64,000 bases of DNA. It comes from Rhizobium esperanzae (lineage in GTDB: Bacteria; Pseudomonadota; Alphaproteobacteria; Rhizobiales; Rhizobiaceae). Positions within the stretch are counted from its first letter, which is position 1; each line of letters begins with the position of its first letter. A program made the translations under genes and the position numbers. The stretch is taken from the NCBI RefSeq assembly GCF_014197615.1, contig NZ_JACIFY010000013.1:124001-188000 (forward strand), written 5' to 3'. Of the stretch, positions 28,031 through 37,029 are shown one piece after another. The notes below the pieces were generated by a model. The model was given only the letters and a program-made list of their open reading frames with translations, had not been told where the DNA came from and made no database searches.

Positions 28031-31000
28031 TCACTTTGTCTTGACCGCTGCAAGCGCCAAACCGAGCACCGTTTCGCTCAGCGTGTAGAGCGAGGCATTC
28101 TCGGTATAGACAAGCATGCAATCGATAGGCTTGCCGGGATAGAGCGGCGCCAGGATCTCGCGATAGATTGCCAGCTGCGCCCGGTGCGCGAAGGGGATCG
28201 CCTCTTCCGTCGCCGGCGGCACCCGATTGGTCTTGTAGTCGAGAATGACGACGCGGTCGGCAAGGACGGCAAGCCGGTCGATACGGCCGGAGACGGCATA
28301 ACGTCGGCCTTCGAGCGTCAACGTTCCCATGATCGAGACTTCAGGCTGGGCCTGCGCCCCGAGGACGGCCTGCAGGCCCTCCTCGTCCAATAGTTTCAGA
28401 ACCGAATCGACAAGTTTGCGCCGCTCGGCGTCCGGCCAGAACCGTGCCGCCCGCTCGGCATAGCGGCTCGCCGCGTCGCGCCGTTCGCCGGGTGGAATGT
28501 CGGGAAGCGCCTGTAGCATGCGATGGATCAGCCTGCCCTTCTCCAGCGAACGATCGCTGCGCTCCTTCTCGCCGAACAGCGGCGATGCGATGAGCAGGCC
28601 GCCGTCATCCTCGTCGATGATCGTCCCGGCGCCGGAAGGGCTGAGCGGGCGCGGCAGCTCAGCCTGCGGCGGCAATGGCCGCAACAGACCGTCCGGCAGG
28701 CTCTCCTCGCTGTCGCGCTCTCGGGCGCGCTCGGAACGCTCGAAGCTTCGTTCCACCCGCGGCACACGCCATTTGATACCAGGCCATTCGCCGTCAGGAC
28801 CGGAGAAGGTGGTCGTCTCGACATGCGGATGGTCGTCGTGCAGTGCCGCCGAAATCATCATATGCCAGGTGTCGTTGTTCACCCGCACGCCGCGATAGCC
28901 GCAGACGACTAGCCGGTCGGCGGCCCGCGTCATGGCGACATAGAGCAACCGGCGGTATTCTTCCTCCGCCAGCATCTGGATCCGCGCCGCATCGGTCTGC
29001 GTCAGCGAATTGGCGAGATCGGAGACAGGAACCCAGACCGGCATCGGCGGCTCGTCAGCGTCGGTCTCGATCAGGCGCAGTTTCGGCAGATGGGTATGGG
29101 TGAAGGCCTTCGAACCGCCGTCGACCAGGAAAACGATCGGTGCCTCCAGGCCCTTGGAAGCATGCACCGTCATGATCCGCACCTCGTTGCGCCCCTTGTC
29201 CTGCTCGCGCTTCACCACCGGTGCTTCGAGTTCCAACGTCGAGATGAAGGATTGCAGCCCGGGCAGGCCGGAGCTTTCGTGGTCGAGGGTGAAGGTCAGG
29301 AATTCGTCGAGAATATCGCTGACCTCGGTACCGAGCCGGGCAAGGAATTGCCGCCGCCCGCCATGGCTGCCGAGCACGCGCGCATAGAAGTCATGAACCG
29401 ACAGGCTCCGGGATTGCCGAAGGAAAAGCTCCAGCGTCTCCACGGCAGCGCGGAAACGCTCGGTGCCGTCGGCGGCGAAGCGTTGGAGATGGCTCCAGAC
29501 GCTCTCATTGTCGCCGCGCAGGCCGGCGATCGCAAAGATGTCGTCCTCGGAGAGATCGAAAAGCGGGCTCTTCAGCACGGCGGCGAGCGAAAGGTCGTCT
29601 TCCGGCAGAAGGAGGAAACGGCCGAGCGCCAGCAGATCCTGCACGGCGATATGGCTGGTCAGCACCAGCCTGTCGGCGCCGGCGACCGGAATGTCGCCGC
29701 GCCGCTTCAACGCGCGCGTCAACGCATTGACGAAGGCGTCGCGCTTGCGCACCAGCACCAGGATGTCGCCGGCTTCGATCAGGCGCTCCTTGCCTTTGTC
29801 GACGATCGTCTCGCGCCCGACGAGCGCGCCGATCGAATGGGCGATCCGTCGCGCCAGGATTGCCGCCGGCGCGCTTTCCGGCGTCGCGTCGAAGGGCGCC
29901 GTCCAGTCCTCCTCCTTCACCACCGCTTCCGGCGCGACCATGTCCCAGAGATCGACGGCGCCGGGATGTCCGATGCGGCTGGAACGATGCACCACCGGTT
30001 CGCCGAGCGCACTGAGGCCGCGGGCATTGTCGGGCGACGTGAAGATCTCGTCGACGGCCTGGAGCACGTCGGCGGTCGAGCGAAAGGAAAGCGGCAGCCG
30101 GACGGAGGAAAAATTCTGGCCGCTGTCGGAGACACGCCGCCGCGTCCGGTCGCTTTCCTCGGAAAAACGCTCGGGCCTTGCGCCCTGGAAGGAGTAGATC
30201 GACTGTTTTTCGTCACCGACGGCAAAGAGCGTGCGCACGATCGGCCGGGCGCTCTCGCCGGAGAAGAAATCCTGAGCGAGCGACTGGATGACGCTCCACT
30301 GGATCGGGCTGGTATCCTGCGCCTCGTCGACGAGGATATGATCGATGCCGCGATCGAGCTTGTAGTGGACCCAGGGACCGACGCCGCTTTTCGTCAGCAG
30401 GTCGGCGGTACGGGTGATCAGATCCTCGAAATCGAGCTGGCTGCGCTGCTTCTTCAGTTCCTCGTAATCGTGGTTGAGCCGATCGGCGAGCACGAGTGCG
30501 GCATGGGTCGCGCCATACATCCGCATCAGCTTCAGCCGGTCGCGGCTTGCCGCGACATGGGCGCGGGCAGCAGCGATCCCCTCCGCCAGCTGCGGCGCTT
30601 CGGCAAGCATGGCCTTGACGAAGAATTGCGAGTCGGCCTTCGGTTCGCCCTTCGCCGTCAGAAAGATTTTTTCGAGAAACTGCGCGCGCCTTGCCTCGTC
30701 GCGTTCCCGCCCGGCAAGTCTCAGGCCGTAGGCAACCTCCTGCGCCTTCGCGCCGCCCTTGTGGTCGGCCAGCGAGAGATAAAGCTCCAGCATGCCGCCC
30801 GAAAGCTGCGGCAAAGGCCAGTATTGCGCCGCGATCCGGCTTTCCGTGTCGTCGGCGGCAAGGCCGAGCCGTTGGCGCAGCACTTTATCGACGCCACCTT
30901 GCTGTTCGGCCATACCAGCAAAACGGCGAATCGCGTTGCGATTGGCGACGATGTCGCCGAGCAGGTTCTCCAGTCCGGATTCGTCGCCGAGATCGAGCAC

Positions 31001-31582
31001 ATAGGCAAAGGCCCCGGCCAGAACGCTGTCTGCCTCGGGCGCGGTTGCCGTCAGCAGCGCCCGGCGCGCATCGGAAAGCAGTGCGGCTGCCGCGCGATCG
31101 TCGAGAACCGAGAAATGCCCGGCGACATTGGCCTCCAGCGGGAACTGATGCAGCAGCGCCTCGCAAAAGGCATGGATCGTCTGGATCTTCAATCCGCCGG
31201 GTGTTTCCAGCGCCTTGGCAAACAGCCGGCGGGCCTCGGCAAGCTTTATTCGATCAGGCGCCGTCCCCTCGATCTGGGTGATCCGCCGGCTCAGATCTTC
31301 ATCGTCGAGCACCACCCAATCCGCCAGGCGCTCGAAGACGCGGTTCGACATTTCCGAGGCAGCAGCCTTGGTATAGGTGAGGCACAAAATGGCGGAAGGC
31401 CGCGCCCCGGCAAGCAGGAGACGGATGACGCGCTGGGTCAGGACATGCGTCTTGCCGGAACCGGCATTGGCCGAGACCCATGCCGAACGCTCGGGATCGG
31501 AGGCAATCGCCTGCTGGATCGTCGTCCAGCCGATCCAGGCGCGCGGATCGTCGTCGCTCGGAAGAGGCGTTACATCACTCAT
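28031..31582 (-). CDS. addA: Double-strand break repair helicase AddA
   Basis: AddA is the UvrD-type helicase-nuclease subunit of AddAB, which resects double-strand breaks and loads RecA. The 1183-residue product has Walker A ANAGSGKT at residues 38-45, LTYTKAAASEM (motif Ia), HILVDEAQDTSPIQW (motif II), FAVGDEKQSIYSFQGA (motif III) and VHASKGLEAPIVFL (motif V). A C-terminal PD-(D/E)XK nuclease carries VVILDYKTNR. Its start overlaps the end of addB by 8 bp. Confidence 0.95.
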   Translation of the reverse strand: MSDVTPLPSDDDPRAWIGWTTIQQAIASDPERSAWVSANAGSGKTHVLTQRVIRLLLAGARPSAILCLTYTKAAASEMSNRVFERLADWVVLDDEDLSRRITQIEGTAPDRIKLAEARRLFAKALETPGGLKIQTIHAFCEALLHQFPLEANVAGHFSVLDDRAAAALLSDARRALLTATAPEADSVLAGAFAYVLDLGDESGLENLLGDIVANRNAIRRFAGMAEQQGGVDKVLRQRLGLAADDTESRIAAQYWPLPQLSGGMLELYLSLADHKGGAKAQEVAYGLRLAGRERDEARRAQFLEKIFLTAKGEPKADSQFFVKAMLAEAPQLAEGIAAARAHVAASRDRLKLMRMYGATHAALVLADRLNHDYEELKKQRSQLDFEDLITRTADLLTKSGVGPWVHYKLDRGIDHILVDEAQDTSPIQWSVIQSLAQDFFSGESARPIVRTLFAVGDEKQSIYSFQGARPERFSEESDRTRRRVSDSGQNFSSVRLPLSFRSTADVLQAVDEIFTSPDNARGLSALGEPVVHRSSRIGHPGAVDLWDMVAPEAVVKEEDWTAPFDATPESAPAAILARRIAHSIGALVGRETIVDKGKERLIEAGDILVLVRKRDAFVNALTRALKRRGDIPVAGADRLVLTSHIAVQDLLALGRFLLLPEDDLSLAAVLKSPLFDLSEDDIFAIAGLRGDNESVWSHLQRFAADGTERFRAAVETLELFLRQSRSLSVHDFYARVLGSHGGRRQFLARLGTEVSDILDEFLTFTLDHESSGLPGLQSFISTLELEAPVVKREQDKGRNEVRIMTVHASKGLEAPIVFLVDGGSKAFTHTHLPKLRLIETDADEPPMPVWVPVSDLANSLTQTDAARIQMLAEEEYRRLLYVAMTRAADRLVVCGYRGVRVNNDTWHMMISAALHDDHPHVETTTFSGPDGEWPGIKWRVPRVERSFERSERARERDSEESLPDGLLRPLPPQAELPRPLSPSGAGTIIDEDDGGLLIASPLFGEKERSDRSLEKGRLIHRMLQALPDIPPGERRDAASRYAERAARFWPDAERRKLVDSVLKLLDEEGLQAVLGAQAQPEVSIMGTLTLEGRRYAVSGRIDRLAVLADRVVILDYKTNRVPPATEEAIPFAHRAQLAIYREILAPLYPGKPIDCMLVYTENASLYTLSETVLGLALAAVKTK

Positions 31583-34500
31583 CGCCGCCGCCTTCCTCGG
31601 TCTCGGCCGTCGACCATTCGGAGACGCGGGCGAGATGATCGTAGTCGCCGCCGAAATCGAATTGCTGCGCCGGAATGAGCCGCGAGGTGAAGCCTTTCTC
31701 GCCTGATTGCAGCAGGCCCACGAATTTGACCAGCTGGTCGATCGATTCCTCGGCGAGATCCATCGCCGACTTCGCCTTGTCGCTGCGCGCCGCGCTCTCA
31801 TTGTTGACGGTATCAATCTGGAAGCGGCGTCCCGGCCGCAGGCGGACGTAGAGCAGGTCCTGCGGCACCAGGCTGCCGGCATCGCGGAAGGCGCCGCGGT
31901 TCAAGGCCGCCGCTTCGAGCGCAAGCTGCGGATCGAGAAGCACGCGTGCCTGCGCCGGCGAGGGATTGTAGCCGGTTTTGTAATCGATGATATCGGCAGC
32001 GTTCGGTCCGGTGATATCGATCCTATCGGCGACGCCAGTGAGCCGGATATTGATCGCTTCCAGTTCAACGCCGCCGCGCACTTCCGTCAGCGTCTTGCGG
32101 ATGCCGGGCCGCCGTTCGGCCTCCCATTCGAGGAAGGCGCGGGCCACCGCGCGAAAGCGCGGCCGCCACACGGCATCGATATGCGGCGGCAGCTGCTCCA
32201 TGTCGAACAGCTCGGAAAGGATGCGTTCCATCGCTGCCGCCGCATCCGGCGTGCCGGCGACATGCGCCTCGCGGATGAACTGGTCGATGATCTTGTGATA
32301 GAGCGTCCCGCGCTCAGCCGCTCCCGGATCGCGGTTGAACGCATCGACAGGATCGAGGCGCAGGATGCGGCGGGCGTAGATGGCGTAGGGATCGCGACGC
32401 AGCCGCCCGACTTCGCTGAAGGAGTAGGATGTCGGCTGCAGCGCCAACGGCGGTTTCGGCGAGGGTCGCTGCGCCGGAGCCTGGGCCTCGTCGCGATCGA
32501 TCAGGGCCGCCCATCGAAGGAACCGGCTGCCGCGTCCCTTCAGTTCCGCTTCGAACGCCTCTCCGGCCAGCGCCAGCAGTCGCTGCAGCCAGCGTGAGGC
32601 GACGGTCGGCGTCGAGCCTTGGCGCAGCGATCTGGAATAGATCAGATGGCGCGTGCCGTTTGCCATCTCGAAGTCATGCGCCAGCTGGCCGATGCGCCGT
32701 TCAGGCGGCTCGAGGCCGATTTCCGTCTTCATCATACGCGGAATGAAGGGATTGTTGGCGGTCTGCCCTGGCCAGGTGCCTTCGTTGAGGCCGCCGAGGA
32801 TGAGGGTGTCGACGCTCTGCAGGCGGGCTTCCAGCGTGCCGAAGATGAACAGGCGGGGATGGCTGAGCGCCCGCGGCTTCACCGCATGGCCGGCGGCAAG
32901 CGCTGCCATGATGTCGATCCATTGCGGCCCGTCGGCCTCCATCTGGCCGTCCGTATCGATCACTTCGCCGAGCAGGGCGGCGAGCGCATCGCCGGCTTCG
33001 CCTGACCAGAGATCGGCGAGATTGCCTCGCGGATCGGCAGCCACCGCTTCGAGCGAACGGCCGGTGCGCTCTGCCCATTCGGACAAGGTTAAACTGGCAG
33101 TCCTTCCGCGGTCTTCCGGCCGGTGCCGCAACAAGGCCGAAGCCAGAGGCTCGGTCGCCCGGGTGACCCGGCGCGCCAGGTCGTATGCGGCTTCGGCGGC
33201 GTCTAATGCAAGCGCCTTTCGCCATTGCGGCGCGTGCCTGTCGAGGGCCTGTTCGGCAAGCTGATGGGTGAGCAGCGGCTCGAGCGTACTGATATCCACC
33301 TCGGCGACACCGCCGCGCATTGCCAGCAGTTCGAGCGCCTCGGTAGCGGAAATCAATGCGGCGCGGTCCAAGCCGAAGCGGGCCAGCGGATGTTTGAGCA
33401 GCGAGACGATCGCCACCGGATCGCCCGGCCGCAGCGCTGCTTCCAATAGCAATTGCAGCAGCGTGCCCTGCGGCGTGGCCGCAAGCGGCGTGCCCGCCGA
33501 ATCGTCGGCCAGGATGCCGAAGCGGGAAAGCTCGGCCATCACCCGCCGGGCGAGATTGCGGTCCGGCGTGATCAGCGCCGCCCGGCTCTCGCCGTTCTGT
33601 CCCGGCTTCTCCAGTGCAAGCCGCAGCGCGATGGCAATCGCGGTCGCTTCCTCGCGCTCGTTGGCGGCTTCGATCAGCGAAACGTCGGCGAAGGCTGAAG
33701 ACAGAGCTCCCGCGGGCAGCTCGCTCTTCCATACCCCCCAATCGCTGGTCGCCTCCGATGGGGTGAGCGCCCGAGACAGGACTTCGGCGCGCCGCTCAAG
33801 ATCGGCCTCCGGCCGGTCGAGCAGCGTCACGTCGGCACGCGTCAGTTTCAGTCGCTTGAGCAGAGACGACAGGCCATATTGCGGATGGCTTCGGCTTGCC
33901 GGATTGGCATGCTGGCCGGGTGCCGGTTCCGGCGCGACCATCTGCCAGTCTTTCTCGGGCATGGAGAGATCGAGGCCGGGCAGCACGATCACCCCTTCAG
34001 GCATATTGGCGACGGCGGCGATGAGATCGGCGGTGGCGGAAACCGAACCTGTCGAACCGGCGATGATGATCGGTCCGGCGGGCTTCGTCGCCGAAAGCCT
34101 GGATGCTTCGGCCCGGAGAATGGCGTTTCTGTGCCGCGCCGGCGAGGATTTGCCGAGTTCGGAAAGCCGTTCCGGCCAGAAGGCGCTGGCGATCTGCAGG
34201 AATTCCGCCGTCAGCTGCCACCAGGCGGCATAATCGCCGGTGTCGAGTTTCGACAGTTCCGACCAGTCGAGATCCTCGGTTTCGATGGAATCGATCAGTT
34301 CCGCAAGATTGCGGGCGAGCCAGATCGCATCGGCCGGGCTCGCCGGCGCGACGAGTGGCGAGTCCGAATGAATGTGGCGGACGATGTCCGGCAGCTTGTT
34401 TCGCCAGGCAAGGATGAGGCGGGCAAGCTCCAGCAGCCGGGCGGTATTCGACAGCGGCTGGGCGAGATCGATCGTTGCCGGCAGCGCCTCGTCGAAATAG

Positions 34501-34769
34501 CCGCTGTCGTCATCGGTTTCTCCGAGAGGACGAATAACCGGCAGGATCGCCGAGCGGCCGCCGAGCAGATCGACGAATTCCGAACGCAGCACGCGCACGG
34601 CGCGCCGTGTCGGCAGATAGATCGTCACCTTTGAAAGCGACAGCGGATCATCGGCCTCATGCCGGAAGAGCGGCGTCAATCGGCCGTCGCAAAGCGTCGT
34701 CGCCAGCGTTTTCAGGAAGGAGCTGCCCGCCGGGATCGTCAGAATGCGTGGCTGGTGCCGCTCCACCAT
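31575..34769 (-). CDS. addB: Double-strand break repair protein AddB
   Basis: AddB is the partner of AddA, with an inactivated helicase core and its own nuclease. The 1064-residue sequence has a degenerate P-loop region at the N terminus (IPAGSSFLKT, no GKT), the helicase-like LILGGLNEGTWPGQ, and a C-terminal nuclease with GVADRIDI and ADIIDYKTG. The whole protein contains a single Cys (residue 27), so it cannot hold the four-Cys iron-sulfur cluster that supports the nuclease in Bacillus AddB. It is 3 nt downstream of the nucleotidyltransferase gene, part of the run that begins at divL. Confidence 0.93.
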   Translation of the reverse strand: MVERHQPRILTIPAGSSFLKTLATTLCDGRLTPLFRHEADDPLSLSKVTIYLPTRRAVRVLRSEFVDLLGGRSAILPVIRPLGETDDDSGYFDEALPATIDLAQPLSNTARLLELARLILAWRNKLPDIVRHIHSDSPLVAPASPADAIWLARNLAELIDSIETEDLDWSELSKLDTGDYAAWWQLTAEFLQIASAFWPERLSELGKSSPARHRNAILRAEASRLSATKPAGPIIIAGSTGSVSATADLIAAVANMPEGVIVLPGLDLSMPEKDWQMVAPEPAPGQHANPASRSHPQYGLSSLLKRLKLTRADVTLLDRPEADLERRAEVLSRALTPSEATSDWGVWKSELPAGALSSAFADVSLIEAANEREEATAIAIALRLALEKPGQNGESRAALITPDRNLARRVMAELSRFGILADDSAGTPLAATPQGTLLQLLLEAALRPGDPVAIVSLLKHPLARFGLDRAALISATEALELLAMRGGVAEVDISTLEPLLTHQLAEQALDRHAPQWRKALALDAAEAAYDLARRVTRATEPLASALLRHRPEDRGRTASLTLSEWAERTGRSLEAVAADPRGNLADLWSGEAGDALAALLGEVIDTDGQMEADGPQWIDIMAALAAGHAVKPRALSHPRLFIFGTLEARLQSVDTLILGGLNEGTWPGQTANNPFIPRMMKTEIGLEPPERRIGQLAHDFEMANGTRHLIYSRSLRQGSTPTVASRWLQRLLALAGEAFEAELKGRGSRFLRWAALIDRDEAQAPAQRPSPKPPLALQPTSYSFSEVGRLRRDPYAIYARRILRLDPVDAFNRDPGAAERGTLYHKIIDQFIREAHVAGTPDAAAAMERILSELFDMEQLPPHIDAVWRPRFRAVARAFLEWEAERRPGIRKTLTEVRGGVELEAINIRLTGVADRIDITGPNAADIIDYKTGYNPSPAQARVLLDPQLALEAAALNRGAFRDAGSLVPQDLLYVRLRPGRRFQIDTVNNESAARSDKAKSAMDLAEESIDQLVKFVGLLQSGEKGFTSRLIPAQQFDFGGDYDHLARVSEWSTAETEEGGGDE

Positions 34770-34772
34770 GGC

Positions 34773-35504
34773 TCACGCGAACGTCCGCAGCCGTCGGATC
34801 GTTTCCTCCGCCTCGCCGATCGCCTCCGGCGTTCCCACAGTCAGCCAGTGGCCGTCGAGCACCATGCCGAACAGCCGTTTGCGGGCGATCGCCCTGTCGA
34901 AATAGATATTGAGGTTGAAGGCATCCTGCGGTGCATCGTCGAACAGCGACGGGTTCATGGCGATCGCACCGGCATAGACGACGGGATTGGAAGGGTCGTC
35001 GCGATACCGCGTCAGCCTTCCATCGGCCGAAAGGCTGAAGTCGTTTTTGCCGTTGTGGCCGGTGGTATCTTCGATCCCAACGCAAAGCAGCGCCATGTCC
35101 ATGCGTTCGGCATCGAAGAATCCGGCTAAGCGTTGCAGATTGGTCGGCCGCCCTGGCTGTTCGCCGATCCAGAAGAGATCGGCATTCATGACGAAAACGT
35201 TCTCGCGATCGAGCAGCGTCAGGCCCTTGGCCAGCCCGCCGCCGGAATTCATCAGCGCCTCCCGCTCATCCGATATGATGATGTCGAGGCCGCGATAGGC
35301 CTTGAGATGGTCGAGCATCTGGCCGGCATGGTGGTGAACATTGACGACGGCTCGTTCGACGCCGGCGGCAACCAGCGAATCCAGCGCGTAGTCGATCATC
35401 GGCTTGCCGTCGATTTTCACCAGCGGCTTCGGGATCGTGTCGGTGATCGGGCGCATGCGGGTTCCAAGACCCGCGGCCAGTACCATGGCTTGTCTGATCG
35501 TCAT
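34773..35504 (-). CDS. murU: Sugar-1-phosphate nucleotidyltransferase, probably MurNAc-1-P uridylyltransferase MurU
   Basis: MurU turns MurNAc alpha-1-phosphate and UTP into UDP-MurNAc, the second step of the AmgK-MurU recycling route that bypasses MurA and de novo synthesis. The 243-residue Rossmann-like protein has LAAGLGTRMRPITDTIPKP at about residues 9-27 with the catalytic Arg and Lys, NSGGGLAKGL, and the metal-binding Asp in FVMNADLFW. It is short, lacking the left-handed beta helix of GlmU, as MurU is. The kinase half of AmgK type is encoded 13 nt upstream, which is the main reason for this call over glucose-1-phosphate nucleotidyltransferases. Confidence 0.85.
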   Translation of the reverse strand: MTIRQAMVLAAGLGTRMRPITDTIPKPLVKIDGKPMIDYALDSLVAAGVERAVVNVHHHAGQMLDHLKAYRGLDIIISDEREALMNSGGGLAKGLTLLDRENVFVMNADLFWIGEQPGRPTNLQRLAGFFDAERMDMALLCVGIEDTTGHNGKNDFSLSADGRLTRYRDDPSNPVVYAGAIAMNPSLFDDAPQDAFNLNIYFDRAIARKRLFGMVLDGHWLTVGTPEAIGEAEETIRRLRTFA

Positions 35505-35517
35505 GCTGATCCGGAAC

Positions 35518-37029
35518 TTATGATTCGCTTTGGCCTATTCCAGCCCTTGCGCACCAATCGCGCAAGGGGGCAAGCGCTTCGTGCTCGAGCGCGACCTGGA
35601 GATAGGCGAGCGTTCGCGGCATATGTTTGAGATAGCCGGGCTTGCCGTCGCGCTGCAGCAGCCGCACCCAGAGACCGGCAAGCTTGCAGTTGCGCTGCGC
35701 CGACATGATCGCCCAGGCCTTCATGAATCCGGCTTCGTCGAATCCGCCTTGTGCGCGGCGAAGGCTGAGATAATCGTCCATCAGTTGCCGGAAGAGGTCC
35801 GGTTCGATCGTCACGCGCGCATCCTGAACGATCGAGGCGAGATCATAGGCGGTCGGGCCGATCATGGCGTCCTGGAAGTCGATGAGGCCGATCTTGCCGA
35901 TACCGCTTTCCTGTTCGCGCCAGATGATGTTCGGCGAATGGAAGTCGCGCAGCAGCAGGTTGGTTTCAGCCGATTGCAGCTCGTCGATCAGATGGTCCCA
36001 GATCGCAAGATATTCCGCGCGTTCGGCATCCGTGGGGGCCGTGCCGCGCTTCCAGGCGATATGCCAGTCGAGCACGAGCTGCACTTCCATCTTCATCGCC
36101 GTGCGGTCGAAGTCCGGAATGTGATGCGTATGCGCTGGAGGAACCGGGATATCCTGCGGAATCTGCATGGAATGAAGATGAGCAAGGCAGGCGACGCTTT
36201 GCCGGTAACGATCGGCGATCGGCCGCCCGGCGTCATCGAGCACGCCTTCGGTGCCGAGATCCTCGATCAGCAGGATGCCTTTGATATAATCGACCTTATA
36301 AATCTCCGGCGCTGCAAAACCGCGTTGACGCAAGGCATCGGCAATCGCAACGAAGGGATAGGCGTTCTGGGCGAGATGCGCGACCTTGGGATAGGACTTG
36401 CCGTCATGGACCGGCGGCCCCTCGGGATGCGGGCGCCAATCCATCAGTATTTTTCGCGGGGCAGCGTCCGGATAGATCGCCTCATAGGCCCGCAGCGAAG
36501 CATCGCCGGTCAGGAAGCGGCGTTTGACAGCGGGATAGCCGGCTTCGTCGAGGAAGGCTCGGATCGCCAGGACCCTGCGGATACGCGAGGCCTGCGGGTC
36601 CGGGGCCTTGATCGTTGCCCGGCGGCCGCTGTCTTCATGTTCCAAGCCCAGAGCGATACGTTCGGTAGGCAGTTCGCCCTCGGCCATCTCCGGCCATTCG
36701 ACCAGGCAGATGCCGTTCTCCAGCGCCTCGTCGAAGCCGAGTTCCGTCAATTCGGCCGGATCGCCGAGCCGGTAGAGATCGAAATGAGAAATGGGAATGC
36801 GCAGATCGTAGGATTGCACCAGCGTGAAGGTCGGGCTCGGGACTTCGAGCCCTTCGTCATCGGCCATGGCGCGCAGGATCGCACGGGCGAGCGAAGATTT
36901 GCCCGCGCCGAGATCGCCGGAAAGCGCCAGGCAATCGCCGGCTTTCAGGGCGAGCGCCAGATCGTCGCCGAAGCGGATGGTCGCCGCTTCGTCCTTCAGA
37001 AAAACCGAGATCGTATCGACGGTCGTCAT
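35518..37029 (-). CDS. tsaE/amgK: Fusion of TsaE (tRNA t6A synthesis ATPase) and AmgK-type MurNAc/GlcNAc anomeric kinase
   Basis: 503 residues in two parts. Residues 1 to about 150 are TsaE (YjeE): SGDLGAGKS at 37-45, PSPTFTLVQSYD at 65-75, HFDLYRLGDPAEL and VEWPE. TsaE supports threonylcarbamoyladenosine formation at A37 with TsaB and TsaD. Residues about 158-500 form an aminoglycoside-phosphotransferase fold: RDFHSPNIIW with catalytic Asp362 and Asn367, and LIDFQDA with the metal-binding Asp384. That half matches AmgK, which makes MurNAc or GlcNAc alpha-1-phosphate, and the murU gene follows directly. The frame is continuous, with no stop or slippery site at the joint, so this is a true fusion. 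Its start overlaps divL by 3 bp. Confidence 0.9.
   Translation of the reverse strand: MTTVDTISVFLKDEAATIRFGDDLALALKAGDCLALSGDLGAGKSSLARAILRAMADDEGLEVPSPTFTLVQSYDLRIPISHFDLYRLGDPAELTELGFDEALENGICLVEWPEMAEGELPTERIALGLEHEDSGRRATIKAPDPQASRIRRVLAIRAFLDEAGYPAVKRRFLTGDASLRAYEAIYPDAAPRKILMDWRPHPEGPPVHDGKSYPKVAHLAQNAYPFVAIADALRQRGFAAPEIYKVDYIKGILLIEDLGTEGVLDDAGRPIADRYRQSVACLAHLHSMQIPQDIPVPPAHTHHIPDFDRTAMKMEVQLVLDWHIAWKRGTAPTDAERAEYLAIWDHLIDELQSAETNLLLRDFHSPNIIWREQESGIGKIGLIDFQDAMIGPTAYDLASIVQDARVTIEPDLFRQLMDDYLSLRRAQGGFDEAGFMKAWAIMSAQRNCKLAGLWVRLLQRDGKPGYLKHMPRTLAYLQVALEHEALAPLRDWCARAGIGQSES

Noticed and set aside
29090..31678. Open frame of 862 codons on plus, antisense to addA
   Set aside because: It mirrors addA codon by codon and has a low-complexity Arg/Gly/Asp-rich composition without motifs. 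Long antisense frames are expected in G+C-rich genes.
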